Part shown: piece after piece, positions 1 through 7,206 of the stretch | How the letters are laid out: the number at the start of each line of letters is the position of its first letter | Numbering within the stretch: the first letter of the stretch is position 1 | From: Planctomycetota bacterium | GTDB taxonomy: Bacteria; Planctomycetota; UBA11346 | DNA: 33,136 bases | NCBI GenBank assembly: GCA_013696105.1 | Contig: JACCZE010000227.1 | Span: 1-33,136, forward strand | Reading direction: 5' to 3' | The notes under the pieces: model-generated | What the model saw: only the letters and a program-made list of their open reading frames with translations | Database searches by the model: none | Told to the model about the DNA's origin: nothing | Position numbers and translations under genes: made by a program

Positions 1-212
1 CGCCACAGCCGCCGGCTCGGAGGTCCGATGACCGGAGCCGCGCCGATGCGTTCGGCGATGCGGCCCAGGCGAAGGCCCGTGCTGTGCAGGTGCTCCGTCC
101 GGCGTGACCACTGACGCGCGATCGCACGGCCTGGCCGTGAACCGGCGGCGGCCAGGGCGAGGTCGGCGCAACGTCCGGCGAGGCGGTCGACGAGGGAGGA
201 GACGCTGCGCAT
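1..212 (-). CDS. N-terminal part of an unrecognised protein, cut by the window edge
   Basis: An open frame starts at an ATG at 212 on the minus strand and stays open to the left edge (about 70 codons). It is Arg/Ala/Leu-rich, with mostly G or C at third codon positions, as in the genes further right, whereas the competing frames look less natural. It begins MRSVSSLVDRLAGRC and contains a basic stretch. I see no good Shine-Dalgarno sequence ahead of the ATG and recognise no family. It is divergent from the secreted protein at 423, so 213-422 would hold two promoters. The frame could be chance in such GC-rich DNA. Confidence 0.4.
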   Translation of the reverse strand, partial: MRSVSSLVDRLAGRCADLALAAAGSRPGRAIARQWSRRTEHLHSTGLRLGRIAERIGAAPVIGPPSRRLW

Positions 213-285
213 GGACGAGGCAGCATGGTCGGCCCGCGCAAGTGTTAAGGGTAATCCGCTCGCGCCTTACCTGGTTTCGGCCGAT

Positions 286-345
286 CAACTAAAGCCATGC
301 TGTATATATTCTTATGACTTTTTACGAGATGTTTCGGAACAGCCG
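286..345 (+). promoter_or_regulatory. AT-rich probable promoter region for the YHS-like protein
   Basis: This is a sharply AT-rich island in GC-rich surroundings, with a TATATT hexamer at 305-310 that would serve as a -10 box. No convincing -35 hexamer is visible at the right distance. It lies about 110 bases ahead of the start codon at 423. Confidence 0.3.
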
Positions 346-422
346 CGCCCAACGCGACCTTAGTCCTGCGATGGAGGGCTCCGCTCTCCGGCCCGCCTCC
401 AAACCAACCAGGATTCCCACCC

Positions 423-731
423 ATGCGTTACGCACTCATCGCCGCCCTCGCCCTCATGACCGGAGCCGGCGCCATGGCCGCCGACACCGACAAGGATGTC
501 AAGGCTGCCGAGCACAAGGCCGTCGACGGCAAGGCCATCAACACCATCGATCCGGTCAACGGCGAGAAGGTCGACGTCAAGATCGCGCCGATCGAAGCCA
601 AGACCAAGGACGGCAAGATCATCCTGATCGGCGTCTCGACCCAGGCGACCGGCGACACGGTCAAGAAGGACCCCGAGAAGTTCATCGACGCCGCGCTGGC
701 GAACAAGAAGACGGAAGAGAAGACGAAATAA
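423..731 (+). CDS. Small secreted YHS-like domain protein lacking the metal-binding cysteines
   Basis: 102 aa. Residues 1-20 form a signal peptide ending in an A-M-A-A type cleavage site, so the product is exported. Residues about 39-95 follow the layout of a YHS domain: a D-P-V-N-G motif (43-47) sits where YHS proteins have C-P-V-[ST]-G, then a strand-rich segment, then a K-K-D-P-E-K-F motif (81-87) matching the usual x-x-x-D-P-x-K-[YF] end. The cysteines expected in the first motif and in the central F-C-C-x-x-C motif are absent, and there is no cysteine anywhere. YHS domains usually bind metals or accompany copper/heavy-metal transporters; this copy probably cannot do so through Cys. The tail is Lys/Glu-rich. 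An AGGA at 410-413 is a possible ribosome site. It is followed by its own terminator, so it is monocistronic. The family call is by motif layout only. Confidence 0.75.
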   Translation: MRYALIAALALMTGAGAMAADTDKDVKAAEHKAVDGKAINTIDPVNGEKVDVKIAPIEAKTKDGKIILIGVSTQATGDTVKKDPEKFIDAALANKKTEEKTK

Positions 732-755
732 TCGTCAGCTTCCCGGATTCACTGG

Positions 756-790
756 GCCTCCCTCGACGACGAGGGAGGCTTTTCCGTTTT
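756..790 (+). terminator. Rho-independent terminator after the YHS-like gene
   Basis: A perfect 9-bp stem, GCCTCCCTC (756-764) with GAGGGAGGC (771-779), a 6-base loop, then a T-rich tract (TTTTCCGTTTT). It starts 24 bases after the stop codon. Confidence 0.9.
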
Positions 791-802
791 CCGGGCGCAT
801 CC

Positions 803-826
803 ATCGGCATCGGCATCGGCATCGGC
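803..826. repeat. Four tandem ATCGGC hexamers
   Basis: ATCGGC is repeated four times without interruption between the terminator and the DUF350 gene. It lies outside the likely coding region, where copy number could change without frame consequences. Confidence 0.8.
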
Positions 827-911
827 GCCGTGGGCCCGGCGCCTCGTGGCGGTCTTCCATTCAGGCGCGCGCGTGGATCATCCGCGCACCGCACTGCGGC
901 TGGGAGTCGAC

Positions 912-1730
912 ATGTCCGCGATCGCTACGTCGGATGCCATCCTCGCCGGAAGCACGTCGGAACCCGCCGCCGCGGCGTACCGCATGTTCTACGCCCTCGC
1001 GGGATTGGCGCTCCTTGCCACGGTCTGCGGCGTCGGCCGTCATCTCGCCGAATCGCTCGCCGCGCTCATGCCCGGCCACGGGACGACCGCCGTGCGGCTG
1101 GCGGCGGTGCCGGCCTCGGCGTGGCTGTTCGCTGTCGCCCATCTGGTCGCCGCGGTCGCGTCGCTGGCGGTCGGGTACCTCGTCATCTCGCTGGCGTATC
1201 CCCGCCGCTTCCTCGAGCGCGAGGCGCGCGCGAATCCCGCCGCCGCGATCCAGGCCAGCGCGCACCTGCTCGGCGCCGCGGTCATCGCCATCGTCAGCTG
1301 GGGCGGATGTGATGCGCCGTCGCTGGTGGTGTCGCTGGTCTTCTGCGTCCTGGGCTGGGTCGCGGTGATCGTCATCGGCGCCGCCCATCGCCTGGTGACC
1401 CGCTACCGCGACCACGAGGAGATCGCCGCCGGGAATACCGCGGCCGCGCTCGCCGCCGCCGGTCTGCACCTGGCCGTCGCGCTGGTCGTCGGCCACGCCA
1501 TCCAAGGGCAGTTCGCCGGCTGGGGCCAGGCGTTCAGCGGCTTCGCCGCGGCGCTGGTGGTGGTCTTCGGCTTGTATCCGCTGCGCCAGGTGGTGCTCGC
1601 GCGCCTGATCCTGCGCATGAGTCCGTCAGCGATGGATGCGGCCGTCGCCGGGCAGCGCGACCATTACCTCGGAGCTGCCGAAGCCGCGTGCTATGTCCTC
1701 ACCGCGCTGTGCCTGACGGCGGGATGGTGA
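912..1730 (+). CDS. Multi-pass membrane protein, DUF350 family (YjfL-like, duplicated)
   Basis: 272 aa from the ATG at 912, preceded by GGGAG about five bases upstream; an in-frame GTG at 846 would add 22 unconserved-looking residues. The protein is almost entirely hydrophobic helices separated by short Arg/Glu/His loops. The central loop with H-E-E-I-A-A-G-N-T-A-A-A-L-A-A-A-G is typical of DUF350 proteins such as E. coli YjfL, which are about 130 aa; the double length suggests two DUF350 units. It sits 4 bases before the ATP-grasp ligase gene, the same pairing as yjfL and yjfC in E. coli. Its function is unknown; an inner-membrane partner for the ligase or its product is inference. Confidence 0.75.
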   Translation: MSAIATSDAILAGSTSEPAAAAYRMFYALAGLALLATVCGVGRHLAESLAALMPGHGTTAVRLAAVPASAWLFAVAHLVAAVASLAVGYLVISLAYPRRFLEREARANPAAAIQASAHLLGAAVIAIVSWGGCDAPSLVVSLVFCVLGWVAVIVIGAAHRLVTRYRDHEEIAAGNTAAALAAAGLHLAVALVVGHAIQGQFAGWGQAFSGFAAALVVVFGLYPLRQVVLARLILRMSPSAMDAAVAGQRDHYLGAAEAACYVLTALCLTAGW

Positions 1731-1734
1731 CGCC

Positions 1735-3000
1735 GTGAATGCTCCAGCGCCCGGGCTGGCTTGCGACGATCGCGTCGCGCAGCGGTACGCCGCGCTCTAT
1801 GCCAATGGGATCATCGATGATCCGTGGCTCGACGGCTCCGACCGACTGTGCTTCGAGCCCGAGATCCTCGATCGCCCGCATGTGGGCGCCTTGGCCGAGG
1901 CCGCCGCGACGGTGGCGATGATGCTCGACGAGGCCATGCGCGCGATCACGGGCGACGCGGATCTGCAGCGTCTGGTCGGCATCGACGACAGCCTCGCCGC
2001 CATCGCCTCCTTGGATGCGCCACGCTGGCTCGCTCTCGCCCGCGCCGACGTGTTCGACGTCGAAGGAGGCGGACCCCCGCAGGTATGCGAGATCAACTGC
2101 GACACTCCAACCGGCCTGGCCGAATGCACCGAACTCGCTCGCATCGCAGCGATGGCGCATCCGCGCGTGGCCGATCCGTCGGCCCAGCTGCGCGAACGCT
2201 GGGTTGCGATGGTGCGTTCCTGCTTCGATCCGGAGCAGGCGGCGCCGGTGGTGGGCATCGTCGACGCGACGGAGATCACCGAGGACCTGTGCCATGTCCG
2301 CCTGATGACGCGCTGGTTGCAGGAGGCTGGCATCGCCGTGGTGCGGGGTTCTCCGTTCAACCTCCACGCCTGCGACCGTGGCCGGGTCGGCTTCTTCGGC
2401 ACGCCGTGCGATGTGCTGGTGCGCCACTACAAGACCGACTGGTGGGCGCGTCGCGCGAGCGTGTGGACGGACGAGCCGCCACCGCCGCACGATGCCATGC
2501 TCCACCGCGAGTTGGAATTGATCTCCGCGGCCATGGCGGCGGGCACGCTCGCGGTGGTGAATCCGTGGGGTTCCGCGATCGCCCAGAACAAACGCATGCT
2601 GGCGCTGCCGTGGGAACGACCGCAACTCTTTCGTGCAGACACCGCCAATGCGGTGCGCCGGTTCCTGCCCCAAACAAGATTCCTCGAATCGCTGGCGATT
2701 CCCCAACTGATCGCCGAGCGAGCAGACTGGGTGCTCAAGAGCGATTACGGCTGCGAGGGCGACGAGGTGCTGGTCGGCAGCGTGACCGAGCCGCAGGCCT
2801 GGGCCGAGGCGCTGCGCCTGGCCGCCCCTGGCCGCTGGATCGTGCAGCGCGCGTTCACGCCGAGGCGCGACGCCTTCGGTACGGTCGCCAATCGCGGGGT
2901 TTTCCTGATCGGAGGCCTGCCCAGCGGCATCTACACCCGCCGCTCGAGCGGCCCGACGGATACGCGCGCCTGTTCGTGCCCGACGCTGGTGCGACGGTGA
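1735..3000 (+). CDS. Glutathionylspermidine-synthase-family ATP-grasp ligase (YjfC-like)
   Basis: 421 aa from a GTG start 4 bases after the upstream stop. Family enzymes join a carboxylate to an amine using ATP. Visible marks are E-I-N-C-D-T-P-T-G (119-127), matching the E-x-N-x-D-T-P-T/S segment of the family, N-P-W-G-S-A-I-A-Q-N-K (277-287), and the ATP-binding K-S-D-Y-G-C-E-G-D-E (335-344). The C-terminal G-I-Y-T-R ... G-P-T-D (about 398-409) is also family-like. The N-terminal amidase domain of bifunctional E. coli Gss is missing, as in YjfC, so true glutathionylspermidine synthesis is doubtful; the substrate may be a peptide, polyamine or lipid amine. The last codons overlap the next gene by GTGA. 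The final 20 residues also read well in another frame, so a sequencing indel near 2940 cannot be excluded. Confidence 0.85.
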   Translation: MNAPAPGLACDDRVAQRYAALYANGIIDDPWLDGSDRLCFEPEILDRPHVGALAEAAATVAMMLDEAMRAITGDADLQRLVGIDDSLAAIASLDAPRWLALARADVFDVEGGGPPQVCEINCDTPTGLAECTELARIAAMAHPRVADPSAQLRERWVAMVRSCFDPEQAAPVVGIVDATEITEDLCHVRLMTRWLQEAGIAVVRGSPFNLHACDRGRVGFFGTPCDVLVRHYKTDWWARRASVWTDEPPPPHDAMLHRELELISAAMAAGTLAVVNPWGSAIAQNKRMLALPWERPQLFRADTANAVRRFLPQTRFLESLAIPQLIAERADWVLKSDYGCEGDEVLVGSVTEPQAWAEALRLAAPGRWIVQRAFTPRRDAFGTVANRGVFLIGGLPSGIYTRRSSGPTDTRACSCPTLVRR

Positions 3001-4352
3001 GCGACCAGACCGCGACGGTGCTGGTGGCCGCATTCTTCGACGGTCCGGGATTGTTGGCGGTGCGCTTCACGCGTGCGGGCGATCTGTCTCCGGTCGCTCG
3101 CTTCGCGACCATGCGCCCACCCGACGCGAGTCCGATCGGCTGCGTCGGCGTCGCCGGCATCGTCGGCATCGGCTTGGGGATCGCGCTGATCGCGGTTCCG
3201 GTCGTGCGCAGCTTCCAGAAGTCCAGCCAGGAGAGCCAGGCAGGAAGGATCGCGAGCGAGAGCGCCCAATCCCTGGATCGTCCGGTGATCGACGGACGCA
3301 CGGCCACGGATTGCCGACAGGGGACCGCGTGGGCCGGGACGCTGGGCACGCTCGCCGACGACCTCGCGCCCAAGCGCGAGGATCTGCATCGCTACGCGGT
3401 GCGCACGCTGCTCGACGTGCCGCGTGAGATCGCGGCATCCAGCGATCCCACCGGCGGCTGGCTCGCACCGCGCTGCGCACCGAGCGATCAGACCGCGTAC
3501 GAGCATGCGACGCGTCTCTCGGCGATGCTCACCGAGATCGGCTGCGGGCCGGAGGTGGCGGTGATCCTGGATCTCGCGGGGCCGAACGCGGTCGCCGCCG
3601 CTGCCGCCATGTCGGCGAACTTCGACCCGGTCTTCACCATGGACAACCTGCCGCATCCCGCGGCGGCGGTGCCGTCCGCGCAGACGCTCGCCGCCGCGGT
3701 GTATTGGCGGCCCGAGTTCGTCGCCGCGCAGGCCAAGCGTACGCGGAGCGCCCCGGCGCTGTTCGTGCTGGATGGGAACCGCCTCGCCCCGTACGCAAAC
3801 GAGGCCGGTCGCTTCGACAACCGCTCGGTCGCGAGATTGCCCGATGCCGCCGGATTCCAGGCGCTGGGGATCACGCGGGTGCTGTACGTGCGCGCACGCA
3901 GCGGCGAGGTGGCGGAGTCCGACGATCTGCACGAGCTGTTCCTCGCGCTCGGCGCCGCCGGCGTCGAGGTGCGGCACCTGGCGCTGGAATCGGCGGTCAG
4001 CGGTCCGGCCACGCTGGCTGCCGAGGCGGCGCAGAACCCGCAGGATAAGGGGCGTCCGGGATCGTCGTTTCCCGCCCTGTGGTTCTGGTACCTGTACGGG
4101 TGGAACCGCCCCGCGGGGATCGGCTCGTCAGGTATCCGGGACGGCGACGCGAACTACCGCGCGACGCCGCGGACGACGATGTTCTCCGGAAGGCCCGGAC
4201 CGTCCGGACTCGACGGCGGGCAGCGCGCACACGGGACCGTGATCCAGGGTCTGGCAGCACCGCGGGTGCTGCCGGCCCCATCACCTCCGTCGAAGACATC
4301 CGGCGGCTCGTGGTTCCGCTCCACCGGTTCGCGCGGATATCACAGCTCATGA
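2997..4352 (+). CDS. Uncharacterised membrane-anchored protein of the DUF350/ATP-grasp operon
   Basis: 451 aa from a GTG that overlaps the ligase stop (GTGA); an alternative ATG at 3111 would begin just before the membrane segment. A Gly/Val/Ile-rich transmembrane helix (about residues 46-66) is followed by a long region on one side of the membrane. The body contains recognisable but unnamed blocks such as D-P-V-F-T-M-D-N-L-P-H-P, F-V-L-D-G-N-R-L, D-D-L-H-E-L-F-L-A-L and W-F-W-Y-L-Y-G-W-N, then Y-R-A-T-P-R-T-T-M-F-S-G. I know no function. Third-codon GC is high right from 2997, supporting the early start. The last about 45 residues are Gly/Pro/Ser-rich and may be disordered. Tight coupling to the ligase suggests a shared pathway. 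Confidence 0.7.
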   Translation: MSDQTATVLVAAFFDGPGLLAVRFTRAGDLSPVARFATMRPPDASPIGCVGVAGIVGIGLGIALIAVPVVRSFQKSSQESQAGRIASESAQSLDRPVIDGRTATDCRQGTAWAGTLGTLADDLAPKREDLHRYAVRTLLDVPREIAASSDPTGGWLAPRCAPSDQTAYEHATRLSAMLTEIGCGPEVAVILDLAGPNAVAAAAAMSANFDPVFTMDNLPHPAAAVPSAQTLAAAVYWRPEFVAAQAKRTRSAPALFVLDGNRLAPYANEAGRFDNRSVARLPDAAGFQALGITRVLYVRARSGEVAESDDLHELFLALGAAGVEVRHLALESAVSGPATLAAEAAQNPQDKGRPGSSFPALWFWYLYGWNRPAGIGSSGIRDGDANYRATPRTTMFSGRPGPSGLDGGQRAHGTVIQGLAAPRVLPAPSPPSKTSGGSWFRSTGSRGYHSS

Positions 4353-4359
4353 CATCGGA

Positions 4360-4917
4360 ATGCCCATGACCAGCGCGTTCTTCGGTCTGCAGATGGCGTT
4401 GGAGCTCCCGCGCGGCGATCAGCTGCGCGACCGACTGTCGGAGGTGGTGCGCGAGCTGCGCGGATCGACCTCGGTCCCGACCCAGCGGACGAGCTGGACC
4501 CGCGCCTCCGCTCTGCTCGTAGAGGCGATCCCGACCGCGCGCCTGGCCACCTGGGATCTCATCCGCGAGGCGGCCGAGGCCGAGTACGAGGACTGGGCGA
4601 GCGGCCTGGAGGCGATGGCGCTGTGGCCGCTCGCCGACTTCGGAGCCGACGGCCGCTACGTGCTGGTCAGCGTCATCATGTTGGTGACCGCCGACTCGAC
4701 CGCCGATCAGACCCTGGGCGACGTGTGCGACATTCCCGAGCGCGATTGGCTGCGTCGTTCGACCTATCAGAAGCTGGCGAGCGCGCCTCCGATGCTCAAC
4801 TTCACCCACGTGCTCTGCAGCGGCATGTATCTCGCGCCGCGTCCCGACCTGGTCGGGTTCTCGCACGCGGCGCTGACCGGCGAGGGTTTCGAATACCTCG
4901 ATCCGGTCCAGGATTAG
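4360..4917 (+). CDS. Uncharacterised cytoplasmic protein, last gene of the DUF350/ATP-grasp operon
   Basis: 185 aa. The start at ATG 4360 lies 7 bases after the preceding stop; ATG 4366 is possible. There is no signal peptide or membrane helix. A basic N-terminal half precedes a C-terminal core with Y-V-L-V-S-V-I-M-L-V-T-A, then M-L-N-F-T-H-V-L and Y-L-A-P-R-P-D. The hydrophobic V-S-V-I-M-L-V-T strand followed by a short acidic segment and a late segment ending in F-S-H resembles DUF1517-type C-termini, but only weakly, and I would not name it so. The gene ends shortly before a strong bidirectional terminator, marking the operon end. Confidence 0.75.
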   Translation: MPMTSAFFGLQMALELPRGDQLRDRLSEVVRELRGSTSVPTQRTSWTRASALLVEAIPTARLATWDLIREAAEAEYEDWASGLEAMALWPLADFGADGRYVLVSVIMLVTADSTADQTLGDVCDIPERDWLRRSTYQKLASAPPMLNFTHVLCSGMYLAPRPDLVGFSHAALTGEGFEYLDPVQD

Positions 4918-4950
4918 GGAGACGTGCCTGTCGCTCCGGACGCCAGGCGT

Positions 4951-4981
4951 CCACCACCACCCACCACCCACCACCCACCAA
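4951..4981. repeat. CCACCAC/CCCACCA tandem tract
   Basis: A strand-asymmetric stretch of A and C only, built from 7-base CCCACCA units, between the operon stop and the terminator. The plus-strand transcript would be unstructured C/A-rich RNA, which resembles a Rho-utilisation-type segment just before an intrinsic terminator; that role is inference. Confidence 0.6.
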
Positions 4982-4982
4982 C

Positions 4983-5026
4983 AAAAAAGATCGACACCGG
5001 CCACCGCCGGGGTCGATCTTTTTTTT
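4983..5026. terminator. Bidirectional terminator between the operon and tRNA-Cys
   Basis: Stem GATCGAC (4989-4995) with GTCGATC (5012-5018), an inner CCGG/CCGG stem after one A-G mismatch, and loop CCACCG. It is flanked by six A on the left and eight T on the right, so it works for the plus-strand operon and, read backwards, for the minus-strand tRNA gene. Confidence 0.9.
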
Positions 5027-5099
5027 GGAGGCGCCACCACGATTCGAACGTGGGTGAGGGGAGTTGCAATCCCCCGCGTGACCGCTCCGCCATAGCGCC
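5026..5099 (-). tRNA. tRNA-Cys (anticodon GCA), CCA encoded
   Basis: 74 nt on the minus strand. Acceptor GGCGCTA pairs with TGGCGCC including one G-U pair. It has a 3-bp D stem GCG/CGC, anticodon stem GGGGA/TCCCC around TTGCAAC, a 4-base variable loop, and T stem CCACG/CGTGG around TTCGAAT. The discriminator is U73, the known identity base of tRNA-Cys, followed by encoded CCA. The 3' end runs straight into the A/T-tract terminator. A CATAAT at 5106-5111 (minus strand) is a possible -10 box. Confidence 0.95.
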
Positions 5100-5213
5100 G
5101 GGCTCATTATGAGGTGATCGGGTTCGACGGCGCTACCCTTGTCCAGAAACCTTGATCAGCATCGGTCGCCGACGGCTGCGTGCAGATGTCCAGCAATGAC
5201 GTGCATTGCCACA

Positions 5214-5241
5214 TTGGTGTAGAAGCACCGCGGCATACGTT
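5214..5241 (+). promoter_or_regulatory. Candidate promoter of the response-regulator gene
   Basis: TTGGTG (5214-5219), 16-base spacer, TACGTT (5236-5241). The start codon is at 5259 with GAGGTG between, so this mRNA would have a short leader. Confidence 0.4.
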
Positions 5242-5258
5242 GGGTGGCGAGGTGAACC

Positions 5259-5690
5259 ATGGCCAAGAGCCTGCGGATCTTCCACATCGACGACAATCGC
5301 GGGGACCTGCAACTGATGCGCGAAGCATTGGCCCCGCACAAGAACGTGGCGCACGAGAGCGTCGACGAGCCGGTCACGGCGATCGGACGGATGGCGCAGC
5401 ATGCGATCGCGGGGACTCCGCCCGCGCTCATCGTCCTCGACCTGAATCTGCCCGGGATCGACGGGCAAGACATGCTGCAGCTGCTCGCCTCCAACAGCGA
5501 ATTGCGCAAGATTCCCGTGGTGGTCCTGACCTCATCGGACCGTGAGAACGAACGCGACGCCTGCCTGCGTCTCGGCGCCGTGGCGTTCATCACCAAGCCG
5601 GGGACCTTCGAGGAGCTCTGCGCCACCGCGTCAACCCTGGTCGGCATCGCTGGCGGAGTCCGGCTCCAGGCGAAGGCGGCCAAGGCATGA
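5259..5690 (+). CDS. Stand-alone response regulator receiver protein (CheY/Rcp1-like)
   Basis: 143 aa, a single receiver domain without an output domain. Visible residues are the acidic pair D11-D12, phospho-acceptor D61 in V-L-D-L-N-L-P-G, switch T91 in V-L-T-S-S-D, and K113 in the K-P-G motif. The extended loop after the acceptor and the S-S-D-R-E-N-E-R-D motif resemble the Rcp1 type that serves hybrid or phytochrome-like kinases. The start follows GAGGTG at 5249-5254. No cognate kinase lies next to it; only the fragment near 9.2 kb resembles one. The gene is translationally coupled to the next by ATGA. Confidence 0.93.
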   Translation: MAKSLRIFHIDDNRGDLQLMREALAPHKNVAHESVDEPVTAIGRMAQHAIAGTPPALIVLDLNLPGIDGQDMLQLLASNSELRKIPVVVLTSSDRENERDACLRLGAVAFITKPGTFEELCATASTLVGIAGGVRLQAKAAKA

Positions 5691-5938
5691 GCAGCAACCG
5701 CACGCCACGCATACAGTCCAGCGGGCGGGACTGCCGCCGTCCTGCGGGCCACACATCGTCGACGCACCGCAGCGACGCGGCGGCCCAGCAGGTCCTCGCC
5801 GATCTCGCCGCGCTGAAGTCCCGCCTGGCTCGCGGCAGGCACCTGTCCCCAAGCGATACCGAGTGGCTGCAGGACCGCATCGGACGCCTGCAGGCCGAGC
5901 TCGCGGCGCCCCCTCAGAAGGAACTGGCGAGCGGCTAA
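5687..5938 (+). CDS. Small helical protein coupled to the response regulator
   Basis: 83 aa. Its ATG overlaps the TGA of the response regulator (ATGA), a standard translational-coupling arrangement. A basic, low-complexity N-terminal 30 residues precede a helix-forming Ala/Leu/Glu segment (about 31-74, heptad-like) that could form a coiled coil. I recognise no family. Partnership with the receiver protein is inferred from the overlap. Confidence 0.55.
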   Translation: MSSNRTPRIQSSGRDCRRPAGHTSSTHRSDAAAQQVLADLAALKSRLARGRHLSPSDTEWLQDRIGRLQAELAAPPQKELASG

Positions 5939-6092
5939 GCCGCGGCCTGCGCGTCTGATACCTGCGCGTCGGATAACAGCAGAGCGGCCGAAGCCGAAGG
6001 GTTAGCCCGTTTTCGCGGTGAGCACCTGCGCGAGAACGTTGCTGCAGCACCCGTACGTTCTGACTCGTGGTCTCAGGACCCGAAACGACGCA

Positions 6093-6120
6093 GCTGCGGC
6101 GATCCGAGGATCGCCGCAGC
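6093..6120. terminator. Long perfect hairpin between convergent genes
   Basis: GCTGCGGCGATCC (6093-6105) pairs with GGATCGCCGCAGC (6108-6120): 13 bp with only GA between. There is no real T tract on either side, so it is a likely but atypical terminator shared by the response-regulator operon and the minus-strand MerR gene. Confidence 0.6.
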
Positions 6121-6146
6121 CGATTCACGGTGCCGAATGTCTGCGG

Positions 6147-6989
6147 TCAGGCGGTCGGGACGGTCACCTGCCACGGCAGCGGCTTGGAGCGGTCCAGCAG
6201 CTGCGTGATGGTCAGGCCTCCATCCGTGCCCAAGGTCGATACATGGCCGACCTGGTGGGTGCGTTTGGTAGGCAGCATCTCGCCATCGGTCACCACCAGG
6301 CATGCGCTCGAGGGTTCACGCAGCTCGTGCCAGGGCTTGGCCGGCACACCGCGATAGCACAGGACCACGGCGGTGAGCGCCGCCAGGGCTTCATCGCCCG
6401 CGCGGGCGGGAACGATGACCAGGGCGTCCGACGAGCTGCGCTGCATCCGCAGCAGCTGTTCGCAGCGCTCCTTGATCTGGGCGGTGATGTCCGTGGCCTC
6501 GGGCAGCGGCCGATTGCGTGAGCGGAGTTCGGCGATCGCAACCAGGGTGGGTACGAGGGCGGTCTGGGCTTCGTCGCTGGGACGCACGGTCCACACGATG
6601 CGCTGCAGGAGCTGACGCACCATCGGCGTGCGGTGCGTCTCGAGCGCGTTCAGCAGTTCATGGTAGAGTCCGGCTTCGACCGCGTCGACCGGAGGCGTAC
6701 CGGAGCGCGCCTGGACGAGCGCGCGCTTGGCCGGAGCCGCGGTTTCGGCGCTCGGCCATTTGGGCAGCCCGTCCACGATCAGCGCGCTGATCGGCGTACC
6801 GTTCTTCACGATCTCGGCGACGCGCTTCAACTCGTCGACCTGGTGCTGCTGATAGGTGCGGTAGCCGTTCGATTTGCGCTTGGGATTGGGCCACCCGTAT
6901 CGCAGCTCCCAGATGCGCAGGACGCTCGGGCTCAGCCCGGTGAGCTTGCTCGTGTCCTTGATGTTCCAGTTGGTCGCGGTGATGGTCAT
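6147..6989 (-). CDS. MerR-family regulator with a degenerate cobalamin-binding-type C-terminal region
   Basis: 280 aa. Residues 8-70 form a MerR winged helix (W-N-I-K-D-T-S-K-L-T-G, then I-W-E-L-R-Y-G-W-P-N-P, then N-G-Y-R-T-Y), closest to the CarH/LitR group, which reads light through B12. Residues about 100-280 have the helical bundle plus alpha/beta layout of that group (D-A-L-V-I-V-P-A-R-A-G-D-E, V-V-L-C-Y-R-G-V-P-A-K-P-W), but the B12-ligating D-x-H-x-x-G motif is missing. It probably binds DNA as an oligomer without B12 or with another ligand. The start at 6989 follows GGGGGT. A 13-bp palindrome lies just upstream and may be its own operator. Confidence 0.85.
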   Translation of the reverse strand: MTITATNWNIKDTSKLTGLSPSVLRIWELRYGWPNPKRKSNGYRTYQQHQVDELKRVAEIVKNGTPISALIVDGLPKWPSAETAAPAKRALVQARSGTPPVDAVEAGLYHELLNALETHRTPMVRQLLQRIVWTVRPSDEAQTALVPTLVAIAELRSRNRPLPEATDITAQIKERCEQLLRMQRSSSDALVIVPARAGDEALAALTAVVLCYRGVPAKPWHELREPSSACLVVTDGEMLPTKRTHQVGHVSTLGTDGGLTITQLLDRSKPLPWQVTVPTA

Positions 6990-6999
6990 CGATACCCCC

Positions 7000-7012
7000 G
7001 TTGAGGCTCAAC
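7000..7012. promoter_or_regulatory. Palindrome upstream of the MerR-type gene, candidate operator
   Basis: GTTGAG-G-CTCAAC, a perfect inverted repeat 11 bases ahead of the MerR start codon. A related GGTTCAACGAGG lies at 7084-7095. MerR proteins often control their own promoter; binding here is inference. Confidence 0.35.
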
Positions 7013-7206
7013 CAAAGCCACGGACGTGCCAGACCTGGGCAACGCGCCATAAATATTACGCAGCGAGCCTTGCAGTGCAGCTTGGTTCAACGAGGTAGAC
7101 AGGACCAACGCGTCGGGCCCTGCAATCGGCAGGGAAGGGGGAGTCCACGCCTGCCGAACGCATTCCGAATCGCTCATCTTATCAATGCGCACGTTGCCTG
7201 CCCAAA

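Noticed and set aside
104-292. 62-codon plus-strand frame at the left edge
   Set aside because: Nearly all Arg/Gly, on the opposite strand to the better minus-strand frame; no ribosome site.
314-1312. Long plus-strand frame of 332 codons
   Set aside because: It overlaps the YHS gene and the terminator, is extremely Arg/Gly-rich and lacks family motifs; it is a frame shadow in GC-rich DNA.
4924-5112. Small frames over the tRNA and terminator
   Set aside because: They translate a terminator and a tRNA gene.
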